DNA of 64,000 nucleotides from Durusdinium trenchii (GCA_963970005.1 CAXAMN010001248.1:283586-347585), one strand, 5' to 3'; counted from the stretch's first letter, positions 14,601-29,600 are shown. The notes: generated by a model from the sequence alone, not told the origin. A program made the numbers and translations.

Positions 14601-17600
14601 TATAGGCCCCTAGCAATTGCAAGATCATTAAAAGAAAGGTTGACCTGGATTGAAGGGAAAAAGCCCTAGTCAAACCAGGCAAAGGCTACTAAATCAATGG
14701 TGGTTGGACTCCTAGAGTAGGTATTCTGTCCAATCAGCTGTGGGGTTTTGGAGGTTCTGAAAGTCTCCTGAGCACAGCAAAGCATGTTCCGAATTGGATG
14801 GAATCGTAGAATAAAGTAACAGTACTTCATAGTACTTCTATACTTACCCTACAGGCTACAACTAATTACGGATGTACAATGACATATTGATTTATTCTTG
14901 TCTTTGCTTCCTTACATGTCGATATCACATATTCAAACACCTAGTGGATCCTTCCCCCGGTGTTTTTGTGGAACATTTTGCTGAAAGGTTCCAGGTGGAA
15001 AGAAACTAACCAGCACAGGAAGCAACAGATTCTTCACTGATTCGGTGTTTTCCAGGGAGATTCCAGGCCCATTTTGCCGAGCAGTTTCAGCATTTTGGAG
15101 CCATTTCTATCTCTTTCATGCTTGGCTTAGGCCCCTCAGGACCTATGATCCAGTATCCCGCTGGACGCGACGAACGCGACGTCACACCTCCCAGGCCTCT
15201 TCCAGCGGTCGCTGGGCGACGAGTTCGGCAACGCCATCCGCGGAGATATCTCCAAGCTGACGGCCTCCTATGGCGTGATCATCGTGGCTTGGGACACGAG
15301 AGCTTAACATGAACTTCCGATTTCGGGTCTTTCCCTTCACCGGATCTTTCCGCGCGTGGAGCGGTTTCGTCCGGATAAAAAGCCGCGACGCGAGGAGTCC
15401 TTTTCTGCCAAACATTGTTTGCAGAGGGAGCAGAGGGTTGGAAGGCCATTGGATGGATATCTGGCTCGGCTCGGCCATTTGGCCCTGGGGACTCGGTCTA
15501 TGAGAAAAACGTTCGTTCCGAAGAGCGGTGACCAGAAGCCTCTTTGGAGTGGTGCTTAATGCGAATATAAATATAATAGCCTCCTACTAAAGGTTAGAAG
15601 GGGTGTCCCTAAAACCCACCTGTTTGGAAGGTCCTGGTATAGAACATACATGCTCATAGCTTATGATCCTTATAGCCTGAAACTGGGGTTTCGAAAGCCG
15701 GTCGAAACCTGGGTCTCGTTGCTTCGTTTCACCAAGCTCTGGCCCAGCTGAGGTGTACTGCGCCGTCCTTTGGCTGAGAGAGGGCGGAGACGGAGCCACA
15801 GGAACGGTCGGGACTCACCCGAACGGTTTTGAGGCGATCAGGCGATGGTTCGTTGGCCCGGTCAGTGAATCCGCTTCTGAAGATCTCTTTAGTTCCCTGG
15901 TTGCTGGAGTAAATCCAACCACCAGCCTTTTGGATCCAATGATCCAAGGACGTCGGTTCCGGGCTTGGTGGATTCAAACTCCGGGTTGGGGAGGTGCCCC
16001 CCCGCTGAACACTCCACATGGACCCTGAAAACCACTGGTTTGTAGATGTTTGTAGAGGAAAGCAGTTGGACTTAGGGTGCCATGAAACCCGGGTGCATGT
16101 GAGTGACATGAGGAGTGTACATGTTTTGTTTCAGCCGGATTGGATACCTGAGAAGGAGGAAGTGGTTTGGGCCTCCCCACTTTCACCGATTCAATTCCAC
16201 CACTTCCCGGCCCCGTTCCCCAAACCCTCACCTGCCACGTCTCCGCCATCCGTATCCCTCCGTCCACCCCCGCACCGGCTGAACACGGTCCGCTCGGCTC
16301 CGCCGAGTTCATGCTGGGCAAGTGCGACGCGGTGCACAGCGGCGCCGCCATGGCCTTCGTGGCGGTGGGCATCGTCGGACTGACGATCGCCTCCACCTTG
16401 GGATTGATGGGCTACTTCCAGGTGCCCAACGGCCACGTGGTGGCGACGTGGGGGGCAGATGGGCGGAATCGGAGGAAGATGAAAGATGAAAAGGGTGTGA
16501 ATCCTCTCATATTCCGGCTCAGAATGTCTCACAGTCTTTTCTTCAACCCCGAACGCCCAAGCTGTGCATCCAAGATTCTCCGCAACGGGGATCGACGTCC
16601 ATATCCATCCCTTTGTTGCACATGCCCCCCACCGCACAGATCGTCCCACCGCATTCATTGCCCCGTGCTTCAGATGACATGAAGTGCCGCACTTTTCCGC
16701 GGTCCAAGGTAACTTGAACAACAACCTCTACTTCCTGCTCTTGGGCCACCCGGCAGGAGAAACAATAAGACACACAAAGCCTGGAAGTCCAGTTGATGAC
16801 GTCGCGGATGGTCGCGGTCCGCAGTGCACGTGGCCTGGAGGAGGCCTTTTTTGTTGCGATGATCAGTGGTGTGTCTCCGCAAGTCCCACCTGCTCAGGGA
16901 TCTGGAGGGCCGGAGGGCCTCCTGCATGCTGCACGCGTTGGTGCGTTGGTGGTATATTATGGTATTTGGAGGCCTGTTTTTCTAAGAGGGCTGCAGTCGT
17001 AGCTTCGCTTCAGTGGGTCTGGGGAAGACCTTTGAGGATTCCAAAGACCTTCGAGGTACGGCTTACGGCTGGAGCAGGCTTCGCCGGCGTGTGATGGTTG
17101 AACTTGTCGGGTTTGTCTAGATGGTTTGTCTTGTCGGGGGAGCGCAAGATCTATAGGTACATGTGATGCCATGCGTGTCTTAGCTACATTCCAAAATGTG
17201 TTTGCCAACCAACTAATTCTGAGCATGCTTCGTAAACCATGTTCGTGTGTACTACACCCTGGAAGTCTTTGGGTGACCCGAAAGGGAATTTCCATGAATT
17301 TCCTTGACTTCGGTGATGCCAATCATTTAAAACCACTCAACAACACCCTCTTTGAACAGGTCAACAGGTGGGCGGGCGCCATCCATTCGTCTCACAGACT
17401 TAGACCGACGGGCGAAAGAGACCGAGGCTTGGGTGTGGATGATGCTTTCGTGTTGACCAGCGAGTACTTGACTCACAAACGCAACTCCCAGGCGCTCTGT
17501 GATCCACACCCTGCTAGCACCCATCGATCCGCCGGGTTTTCCGCCGTGATGTCGTTCGATCCGGCAACTCCTGGCTATCTTTCATTAAGCACTGAGTAGA

Positions 17601-20600
17601 AAGGGAACATCTAATATATGAACATCTTCCAAAGTTGGATGATGGGATGGTCTTGGTCAATGTCTTCTACCAAGCTGATCCAAACGTTCGATCCACCACT
17701 TTGATGATCCATGGGCTTCCTGCTTACTCCATGCGCCACATCCTGCTTTACTCTCGGGCGTTTGGTGGGAGACGTGGTGACCCTTCGCCCGACCGGTCCT
17801 TTTTTCACGACCTTCCAGCGGATCCGACCAGTGCCATGACCAGTGCCATGACCCACAGTCAGGTTCAGAAACATGTCCAGCACGGGCACCCGGGCACTTT
17901 TTTTCTGTTTTAACTTTTGGTTTGAAAATCCCAGGACTCCAGTGTGCGACATCCGGGCACTTTGGTTCTGCTGCATGGAGACAGACGTACACCCAACAGT
18001 TGGAAAAGGTAATTAACCATAGATATCGTGCATAGATTAAAGATGGTCTAAACCTTTGCATTGTCATGAGCTTTGCGCGATAACTATTCAGCTAAGCAGC
18101 AAGCTGCGGTGGTTTTTGGTCGCAACTTAGTGCATTCAGCATCATTCCACCATTCAGTATGATTCCGGACGTTGGGGACGCCGACCATTCAAACAGACCA
18201 ACGCACTCCTCCGGATCGGGCCCTGATCCCGTGGATCGACAGACCCCGGGATGGTGGCTTTGAGGCGAGTCGCCGACTGCGGCCCTGAAAAGAAGGTTTA
18301 AACGATGTTAACACATGGTAAAGTGACTTAAGTAACGTATATATATATATCTCGTATGATATCTTCCTGGTTTTAACCTTATAAGGTGATCTGTTAAATT
18401 ATTTGATGCGATTTCTATGTGCATCAATTGGGTGAATGAGATCTATGACTTTTCCCAGCTTCCTGCACCTCCCAGTCCATCCCTGCTTTGCCGCTGCGCG
18501 CCTCGGCAGGCGGAGCTCAGTGTGCCGGAGCTCATCGCGAGGACCGCCCGCACCGGTGGCATCTCGGAGCCTCGGCGGGATGAGAGCGGAGGGGGACCCA
18601 ACGCCTGCTGGTGCTTAAGCCTGAGCACCGCTTTCCACCATTTTCAGCAGTGCCATGGGTGAAGATGAGCCTGAGGATCCATGTGAGTGGTTGCAGTTGC
18701 AGTCTCACTTGGATGAGGTACACTATATCACCTTTAGCGACCTCTAGAAAACATAGAAAAACCTTCAATCATGTCTACTCTTGAAACAAGACATCCAAGC
18801 TTTGAATCAACCTCCCAAGTTCTCCTCTGTGCTGCAATGTAACCATGTGTGTAACCTCCGCAAGAAATATCAAGAAAGAAGCACGGAACATCCTCTCACA
18901 CCGAAAAGGGAGCCCTTTCCACTCCACCTCCACCTCCACGTCCACCACCTCCACCTCCACCTCCCCCTCCACCCACCACCGAGGTGCTGATCACCTCTGC
19001 CACAGACGCCTTGGCCTTCCTCGTGGGCGCCACCACGGTGCTCCCAGCACTCAGCTGGTTCTGCACCTACGCAGGCTGTGGCCGCGTCCCACGCGTCGTC
19101 GACGACGCGTCCACGGTAGAGTCGATCGGTCCGATCTGCAGCAGGTCGACTTCAACGCGAGGGAAATCGAGGGAATTAGAACGGATGACATGGATGACAG
19201 GGCAAAGGATCACCAAATCCATCCAGTTAATCCAGTTACTACTTGCCCTCCATTCCATTGGCAGAACTGTGGCAGACCTCCTGGTTCCGGGGGTTGCTTG
19301 ACATTGAGCTATCAAACCAATTGTTCTTTGCAGGTTCACCACCGAGGGCCGACCTATGGCCCCCAGGTGTCTCGATTGTCCTTTGCTACACCTTCCAGCT
19401 GACCGTCTTCTTGCCCTGCCTGGCCTTGAACGCCCGACGTGCCCCGAACCAGTCCAGCCACTTCCGCGGCGTGTCTCCGAGCAGGGTGGTTCTTGGGCCG
19501 GACAGCAGCGGTCGGCAGGGTTAGCAAGCAGCGTCAGCAAGGACTGGTAGCTTGAAATTCCTGCTGATGATCTGATACCTAGCACTTCCTGTCTGGGTGC
19601 CCTGTGAGACCTGTTTACGGGTAGGGTAGTCGAACGCCAGGACACGCAGACTGGATGATCCTGATAGATGACCTGCAAAGGTCAACCTTCCGGGGTTTGT
19701 TGGGAGAGGTCCTCGGAGAGGTGCCATGACCAACCGGCCAAGCCAGCGTTTTCTGGCTGCTTGAGCGGCAGGTACCGCCTCCAACCGCGTGGACTGCTGC
19801 TGCTGCTTCAAGGTCAAGGAGCGAGTCGATTGGGCAGCAAGGACTTGAAGTCAGATGTTGACATCTGTTGACATCCCTTGACATCTGTTGACTGTGAACG
19901 AGATGGACATAGATGGACTGTGGGCAACACGGACCTGAGGGTCATTCCATGAGGACCATGAGATCACTGGGACCACGCTTCCAAGCCGGCACGACTCGAC
20001 GACTCGGCAATCCAACCCATCATAGATGGCCAAGTGGCCACCCTTTTGAAAGGGATTGGTTGGATGGCGCCAGGAGGCCCGTAAGAATCCCCATCGCTGC
20101 CTTTTTTTGGGGGGGGGACTCCAACCAGGAGTTCCAAAGGGCTGGTTTTGACACCCATCCAGTGAGTGAATGTGACAGGTGCACCCCTCTCTATCTCTAT
20201 GAAGTACCCAACTGCATGGAACTGCTGGCATCATGTCATCATCATGTCATTTGCTATCCGAGCTACTATCCTCTCTTTCATGTTTGCCTTCTTCCGTGGG
20301 CCGGCTTGGAATTCCCCCCTCCCACGCCGCGGGCGTCCGGAGTGCCAACGGCCGTGGCTTTAAGGAATTGGAAGATCCCCAGGGCTGCTGCTGCTGTTGC
20401 TTGCCCAAGTCCGTCCGGGTCGCCCAGAACCGCTCAGCTCGACGTTTTTGACGGCGACGAGCAGTGGAAAGGAGCTTGGTGAAGCAAAGGCGGATTTAGC
20501 AGAGGTTTCTAGAGTTGAGGAGTCAATTATATAGTCATATATAGTCATAATATAGTCATTGGTGTAGCTTGTGGTTTTTGATGCCTTCAAGAAACCTCAA

Positions 20601-23600
20601 GTGTTCAAGATCTGGGACCGATATTGTATCCGTTTGCCATGCCAGGTGATTTCAGGTGCAAGAGAGGCATTGAGAGAAGGACACAAATAGTAAGGACATG
20701 CACGTTCTGAATGAAAAGGAAGTGCTGGCTGCAGTGAACTTCAAGTTTCCAGATTTGGGATCCTTTTGTCTTGTATCTCGAGCCACTTGATTTGAGGTGC
20801 AAGACCCTTTTTAGCAAAAAACAGATGATACAGATGCAGATCGATTCGCAGACGTTGTCTGACTGTCAGACAAATCAGATTGCTTGAAAAGTCCTGAGGC
20901 CTTCAAGGGTGGCGTCCTGAAGAAAGGCCGTGGAAAACCGACACCGGTCGTTCTCCGAGCTTTTTTTGGGGGGGCTTGTTTACCCTCTGACACCCCTCAT
21001 AAGTGGAAGGGTCATGAGGGGCGGACATGGACAGTTCGCAAGTGAGTGTGGGGGGGCTCGTTGTTTTCCTCCCCATGGGGCTAGTGACATCTATATGACA
21101 TGTTGCGGCATGGTTCCATGCATCAGGTATCATCAGGTCATCCATGGTCCTTGGTTCTGAAGTTTGGCCCCAAAAAGGCATACTTGGCCCCCCAAGTCTA
21201 CAGATCCAGACGAGGGTCGCCCCTTTCTGGTCACGGAGTCTTTGAGAGAAAAACCCAGGCGCCGGTTGTCCGGCGCGGAACGTTGGAACTGAGAGGGTCG
21301 GGACGGGGAAGAGCGAAGATCTCGACACGTTTGTTGGTTTTGTTGGGGTTTGCTCGTGGAGATCGATGTGCCTGAGGACTGTTTCAGAGGACGCATGGAC
21401 GGAAAAGCCTATTGGCTGGAAAAGGCACCAGTTTTTCTCCTTGATCCTCACTGTTGGAACATCGATGATTGCATCAAAGCAAATGGCCCAACACCACACA
21501 CAAAAAGATATAGAGTGGTGTCAGAGTAGATGGCACAACCCCCAAGATGTCATTTAGAGGGGGGAACCCATTCCTGAACCAGACCACCTAAACTTGGGGG
21601 GTTGTGCCATCGAACTGAAACCGCTATAGAAAGATATCTAAAACATTCTAATACGATATACAGTGATATACATAACATAATATACACCGAGTCCATGGTT
21701 CAGAGCCGAGTCCACCTGGTTTTCTTTGGGGCGCCGTCATCGGGGCGGTGCAAGGCCTGAGGAAGTTCACGGAGCACACCACCAAGCCAGTGGGACAGGT
21801 GAGTGGCCCAGGGCTGCGAATTCAATCTTTCTACATTCTTGGCTTGACGACCATCACCACCCGGGCAAAAAAGAATCCGAGATTGGACCATTCTCGTGGA
21901 TCTCCATGCACAAAGAGTCTTGCTAGAGAGCAGCGTACGAGGTGTACTATAGACATCATTATTCATTTCATGCATTTTCATGCTTTCTTATCCTTTCTTC
22001 CTGTTTTCTACGAAACCAAGAACGTCCTCCGTCTCGGTGCGCTTGTTCCTAGGTCTTGACCTTGATCATCTTCGCCATCATCACCGGGGTCGGCATCTTT
22101 GGTACCACCAAGATCTACAAGGCGCCGTTCGACCGTCGACGGGCCCCTGGGCCCCGCCGTGTGGGACGGAGAGGGGACGAGGATCGTCGGAGACCTGGAC
22201 GTTCGAGGACTTCAAGTTGGAGTGGTTCATCCCAGACTCCTCCTACGTGCGCCTCGGCGGCGCTGGCGCTGACCCGACATGCAGCATTGGTCTAAGAGAG
22301 ACATGTCCGACTCCTGCATGGGTCGCACCACCTGGCCGAAGGTACTGTGTTCGCGGGTCATGTTGTAGACTTTGCGCACTCCGTAGATGGAGCAGGCATG
22401 AATCAAGAGAATTTCTCAAAGACAACCCTGTACCATCATCGATGCCGATGCACTTGGTTTGCCTCACGAATTTTAGGCCGCACGATCCTTCGGATGGATC
22501 CTTTCACACTGTTGCTTTGTGCAGATCTGCCCACGCCGGAAGCCGCCGGAACCCGAGGAACACGTTCTTCGTGATCAACCGAGACAACTTCGCCACAGGC
22601 GAGTCGATCGGGGCCGCGGTTGGTTGGGGGAACGAGTCGATCGGACAGACGTGCCATGAGACGGATTCTTTTTTGGGGTTGGTGGATGGAGGTTTTTCAT
22701 GTGTTTGATTTGATTTAATTCTAGTTTGTTACTACTAGTAAGGCACCTGTTACTACTAGCGTGGCACTTGTTACTACTAGTAAGGATGTGTTTGATTTGG
22801 GATTGGGTTGTGGCGTATTATGTTTTGGGGATCCAATGTGTTCCACATTACTTCTCCGGCCGCGTTTCTTCTCTTGGACGGTGGTGGCGGGTGATGTCCG
22901 ATGATCGATGTCCGATGGTGGTGGGGAAATGGCCATGACCCGAGGGTTCGTTGGGTGATTTTAAAGGATCTTAAAGGGACAGAGGATGTTTATTTATTTG
23001 CAGAAGTTCAAAATGAAATGGATTGCTATATCAAACTACTATATTAAGTAAACCGAACATGTAATATGTTCATCATGGTTGGTATGATTGATCCGATCAC
23101 CCTCAGGGTTCAGGGGTGAGTTCCATGATGAATCTGAGCATCTGAGCCCCAGGGTGTTTGACCACCTTCCCGACCACCTCGGTCGAGGCACACCGATCAC
23201 GGTGAACTTCCCAGCCTCGCCGGATGCCTTTGAGATGCAGAGCAACCTCCATGACGTCTATGGATATCTGAACAGCAGCAGCCTCATCAACCCTGACTCC
23301 TGGCATATCCTGGCATACTGGGAGCCATGGAACATGGGGGGCATCGTGCGTGGGGAATGTCTTTGATGTTCCCAACCTGGAGTGGAATCTTCATCATGTG
23401 TTCCAAAATGATAAGATCGTCAAAGTTCTTGCGGCCTGCGCCAGTTTTTTGCCGCACATCAGGATGTGACTGTGGACAGCTGGTATCAGGAGTTCATGGA
23501 ATGGGCGACTGAGCCCAACCAGGCAGGGCAGATCGTGGGTGGAGGTCGGAAAACTATGATCAGCTGAACTCAAAGCATGGGCTGAACTCAAAGCCGCAGA

Positions 23601-26600
23601 GACCTCTGCAATACAAGGTACGCTTTGTTTGCCACTTAGCACCTCTTTCTAACAAAAATATCCTTGATGTAAAGGCTTTCCGACGTTCGACAACACAGCC
23701 ACTTGTGTGGACGGTGGCTGTTTGGGCTCGGCCGTGGCTCGGTTTCTCGCTGGCGCGGTCATCGCCCAGCAGCCCCAGAGTTGGCTTGGGAGTGAGATGT
23801 TGCTTGGGAGTTGGCTGTTCATGGAGTGAGAGGCAGGCTCCTGCTAATTGATTGTTATTATATAGCAATAATCTTAGCAATATATACATGAATTTTGACC
23901 TGGATTTTCCGGCAGACTTGAATTGTATAATTGAGGATTTCTTGTTTAAGATGTATATTTTATATATAATATAACCCCTCCATTTCGGAGACCTTTTCTG
24001 AGTCGGGTGCTGGTAGATGGGGTAAATGATGGTAAATGTATGGAACTCTTCCAGTTCCATGGATGCAGTGATGGAGTCAGGCCGCAACTGCCAGCGATAG
24101 CTTCACCCCCTCGCGCACGGCGGCCAATGCGGTCTTCACGAACAAGAACCAATTCTACACGGCCTTGCACTTGTGGTGCGGACCCGGTTTTTGACAAAGA
24201 CCAAGTGAAAAGGACAAGAGATGTTCGGCAATGTTCGCTGAGGAATTGGTGGAAATTGGGGTTTTGCTGAGGTAGGATGGTGAAGGTGATGACGGTTTGT
24301 TTGACTTTTGCTTATGTGAGGTTTATGAAATGACTTTGGCTTGATGAAGGTTTGTTCTTGCGAGAAGGTGATTAAGGTGGGGACTCGCATGGACTCGCTT
24401 ACAGGAAAGATAGATGAAGCCATATATGAATCCGTTCATTGAGCCAAAGGCTCGACTCGCTTTGAGTGTGCCATTTCTTTCGTAGGTACCGCACCACTGT
24501 GGGTTCGCGCTATCGGAATTCCCTGCGGTGGAATGACAAGGCGGGGAGTGCATCTCTCTGAGGGCCTCTTTTTTCGTTGGGGGAGGGCAGGTGTTGTCAA
24601 TACGTTTTGGTGATTTTGAGACAGTGCTTTGTCAAGAACCAAAGGTGATTTTGTGAGCAGTATGTGGAGTTCAAGGTTTCATGAGAGCTCCTTTCAAGGT
24701 TTAATGAGAGCTCCTTCAAGGTTTCATGAGAGCTCCTTTTTTGTCTTCCGGCCACAGCTTGGCTTGGCGAGAAAGCAAGTCTGTGTCTTCAGCGGTTCGG
24801 GCTGAGCGGCTGGGATGAGGCTCTATCCAGGCAACCTCACCCATCAGGGTTTACTTCTGGTAGTCCACAAGCATCCAAGCGTGCGACATGTTACAGGATC
24901 TTACAGACAAAATGCAGTGATCTTCTATGATCATTTGGTACTCTACTCCTCTTACAGATGGCAATGCAACCTTAATAGGCATGGCCTCCAACCTACTGAC
25001 GATGGCCTGGCCCTCAGGTTTCTTTTCGACTCATCTGAGGACTTGGACTCCGTATGACACAGATTGAAATCACTCAGGAATTCCTGATTCCGGTGGGTGG
25101 AGTGATCGAAAGGTATTTGGTGGCTTCGATTCTTCTATCATGTTGTTGGTGGTACTTTCTCGCATCATGGACAGGTAATCTCATGGAACACAGGTCCGGT
25201 GTTTCAAGAGACCTGAGAGGCTAAAAGGGAAGGTGGACCCCCAATCCCGACCCTCAGGACCTCCAGAAGTATACCCAGCAAAAAAACCGTACACGGAAGC
25301 TTATGGCATGGACCGGACTGGACGACTGGTTGTTTTCCTTTACAAACCGGGCGTGGTTTTCAGGATCCATGTGAGTCTCGGAACCAGGGCGTCGGCCGAT
25401 GGTCGCGCCACGTGTGCTCGGTCGGAACAGGACTGCGAAGTGGAGAGCAGCATGGACAACGTCCCCGCTGCTTGCACTGTGCCGGGCACTGAGTGCGGCG
25501 GGCACTGACCGGTTTGGACCCGATTCCTGAGGCTGATATCATGAAAAAAGCATGTTGCACGGTAAACAGGGTGTCCCAGTTTGCACGGTAAAAATCACGA
25601 AAATATAGAGATCAATGGAAGCCTCATCCACTGGGCCGACTAGGTGTCTGGGGTGTCTGGGATATACCCACGTCATCGTCCGCTGTGGACCTTGTCCACA
25701 GAGCCCAGGACGGATGGGATCATGGCGAGCCGCTTCAATGCGGAGCTTTCCTTGGCAGCCACTGACAGGGGTTCCTGGGCGCTCGAAAAAGTGCCAAGGA
25801 ACTCTAGGCTCAATCGCTAGATCCTAGCTAGATTTGGCATGAGACAGGTTAGATTTGGGGGAACACCGCCGATTCTTAGCGACATGTGGTTCTTCTTGGA
25901 GTTGAACCTGGATCGTGTCAATGCTAAAAAACAGTCCCTAAAGCATCAGATATTTGGTGAATCACGTTGTCATAGCATGATGGGGAATCACCACGCACCT
26001 CGGCTTTGTCGCTGATGGACTCCCCAGCTCATGTGGAGAAGAACGGTTCATGGAAAGTCCGAAGTCCTCATCGGTGTAGTTTGTTTTTTCCGTGAAAAAC
26101 CTGGAGCATCAGAAAGGTGTATCCCTTGCGTATTCTCTCCTGGACACGTTATTGGACTCATTCTATGGCGATCTAAATCTACATCCTCTCAGGGTTGCAG
26201 AAGGACTCGTACCGACCACTTCGGAGGGTCCCGACCGAGAAAACGACGTAGTTTGGTTTGGAATTTGGTGACCTTAGAGTTGGTGCGCATGCGTTCCAGG
26301 TTCGGGCAGAATGTGCATGATGGGAGAGAAACATAAAGGGCTCATTGAACCGAGCAGACAGCTCTGATGTGACAGTTCATTAATTCACTTCGTCCCAGGG
26401 ACGGGACGATGCGGCCTCCTTCTTCGTTCGGCCGAGGCACCGACCGCTATGACACCATGACCAGCATGAGGAACGAGGCGGTCCCGTTGCCATGCTGCCA
26501 TGAGGAATTGTGCCCTTGGCCGAGGGTTTTAGGCACCTAAAACATGGAAGTGAAGAACCACTTAGATCACTTAGTAGGTCACTTTATATAGGTCAAAAGG

Positions 26601-29600
26601 AAGGATTCTTTTTTTTTTCCACAGCCATGTTCCACTTCCATGCGACAGACACTGTAGCCTCTAATAAGGATCCTTGGATGGAAGGACGGAACATGTTTCG
26701 CTTCCGTGACTGGAGGGAGGGTATAAAAGAACATATTCGGAAGGCTTCTAGATGCTTCTAGTATGGGATGGTTCATATTGCGTTTGTTTCATGCTAGAAA
26801 GCTGGAGTGCCTTTTGCGGCAAACGTCCAAGAATAGTTGAACACCCATGGCAATCAGTTCTAGCAAACATTCAACAGCATTCAATTAAAGTTGCTGGGCT
26901 GATGATCCCGCTGTGGCTAGGGTGTGTGAAGTTTGAAATAATATCTGTACTAAAACTGAGGGAAAGAAGACCTTTGAGGATGTTGGTGCCCCCTACAAGA
27001 TCTATATGGATTGATCTACTAAAATAGAGTCCGGTCATTGGCGCCGAATTTGACTCTCTCGCAGATTGCCGCGCGTCACACTGGCGCTTTTCCCTACAGC
27101 TTTGACTTCCTCTACTGGGAAGAGGCCGCTTCCCCGGCGCACAGAGAGGTGATGAGGACTAAACATACTGGCACAGTACTGCAGAGATCCTCCAGAGGGT
27201 TACGAAAGGATCGGCGGATATCGTTCAAAACACGATCATTGAACAATGCCAGAATGCATGCATTCCCTCCTTGCTGGGGACAGTTGCTGATCGCCACAGG
27301 ATGCCCATTTGTCCCTGAGAAAGTTTGTGACGAAGTCCCTTTGTTCATCACCACCGACCGTCGCGGGGAAGTGCTGCGGATAGAAATCCCAGGGACCGAC
27401 CAACCCCGTCTTCCATGTTCCGAAGACCAACCCCGTTTGGAGTGTTTGATGAGGTTTGTAGAGGTTGGAAGGGGCATGTTTGATCAGGATTTTAGATGGA
27501 TTTTGAATGACTGGTGTTGTGTACAGTGGATATTTTCCCAACTCTCCCAAACACCCAGACTCCAGTTCAACAGTTAAAGCGCTCAGACAGACGCACGTTG
27601 ACGCAAGTGGGGGAGGTCAACTCCAGTTGTTTGTGGGAGGTTGCAGGTTTCCTTGTCCTTTTCGGTGGGTCACAGTGTCCCCCGCCGTATTTGTGCTGCC
27701 ACGATCCGTTGTACAATAAATAAAACTTAAAACATCACTTCAGTCACTGAAGCATGGTTTTAGATGTGTTTTAGGCCGAATTCAAGACGCTTCGCGTCGA
27801 CAGCTGCCCACACCGCGCACGAACAGCCGAAGTTAGTGAAATGGAAGTAGCCATCTAGGCGCCAGGTTGGGGACAAGTGCAGCCATCTAGGCGCCAGGTT
27901 CAACTTCGTCTACCTTGGGGCCCATAATGATTGTGATACAACTTCGGCCTTGCCAAAAGCCATCCAAAAATACACCCCCAAAACGCTGTCCCCAGTGGCC
28001 CTGCAGCCGAGCAAGAATCAACGCAGCAACCACCACAAACACAAAAACTCCTCCAAGACGCTCTCCCCAGTGGCCCGGCAAGCACGACGTAACGAAAGAT
28101 CATCCAAAAAGGTACCTCCAAAACGCTCTCCCCAGTGGCTCTGCAGCTCAATCATAGCCACGCACGCGCGAAAAAAAGGGCGCCAGGTTGCCATCTTGGG
28201 GCCAACTTCGTCTACCTTGGGGCCCATAATGGTGATACAACTTCGATCAACTTCGGCATTGCCAAAAATACACCTCCAAAACGCTGTCCTCAGTGGCCCT
28301 GCAGCCGAGCAAGACCAAAACACAAAAACTCCTCCAAAACGCTCTCCCCAGTGGCCCTGCAAGCACGACGTAACGAAAGATCATCCAAAAATGTACCTCC
28401 AAAACGCTCTCCCCAGGCCCAACCATAGCCGCGCGCGCGGGCGCGCGAAAAAAAGGCGCCCCCCCCCCTTTGCTAGCTGAGCTATATGCATAGGATGTTT
28501 TTGTTAAAAGCTCGACGGCAAGAGCCCCAATAGCGCGCCCTGCACCGACAAGCGGTGTGGGCGGATTCTCTATTTCTGAGCTGCTGACCTTTATTCAGCA
28601 CGTTCTTTTTGTCCACGTGCGGGGTCCTGAAGACGGACCATCAGGAGCAGAACATGGGCCATGTCGGAGGAAAACCTACGCACTCCAACCAGCGATGGGC
28701 CATTGGATCCACTCCCAGGTGGGCATCATCGATGTGGAGCTCATCAAGAACTTGGCGATTTGCGGTGCGGTGATCTTGGTGCCTGGGACGGTCCCGGCAC
28801 GTGCTGGGGACGAGGGGATTAGGGGTTGGCCGGGGACTGGCGGGGTTGGGGCGGGGCGGTTTGGGGCGCGGGGTGCACCGGGGGAGAAATGATGAGAAGT
28901 CAGGAGTTTTGGGGGAAAAACATGGAACCTTTGGAAGTAGCACCACCTGTTTGGAAGAATGGAAAGACCATCGTCCTTTTCCCTTCTCTTTTTGGAAGTG
29001 CCATCCTGTTTGGTCTTCGGAAACATTTGGGTCATCCTTCCATGCCAGGCCCTGTTCTGAACTTCCACCTCCTGATTAGGTTTTAGGGAGTGTGGATTCC
29101 TCCAACTTGTGAGGCGAGTCTTCCCTTGACCCTGGTGGGGACGGCTAGGGATTTCTTCATGGGATTGTTAGGGTTCTAAAAGTTCTAGAGACCACCTGGT
29201 ACCTGTTGGAAGGTCCATGAAGGGGTCCAGGAAGGTCCATAGAGGCATCTAGCATCGACCCTTTTTGTTGATTCTCCAAAGGAGATGATTGGTAGAACCT
29301 GTCTGCCAGGAATTCACTCCCGCAACTGCTGTCTCAAAAAAACTCTCCGTCCGCCCAAAGATCTACGGTTGACCAACGTCCGCCCTAAGATATGTGGGCG
29401 AGTGCGTCTTCACATGATCTTGTCTCACATGATGTCCAACCAATTGGACAAAACCACACGAAAAAGGTCTCAAAGATGTAGGAGGACACCCACTCAAAAC
29501 GCCCCCCGAACCAGCTTCCCCGAATCCATCGCTCTCTGGCCGTGGGTCTGAGGTGGTGATCTTCGCGCTGGTGCCCAACCCTCGCATCGCCATTTGGGCC

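Noticed and set aside
21980..22708. 242-codon plus-strand frame
   Set aside because: It overlaps exons A28-A30 out of frame, giving His/Arg-rich translation of the real TM7 and loop exons.
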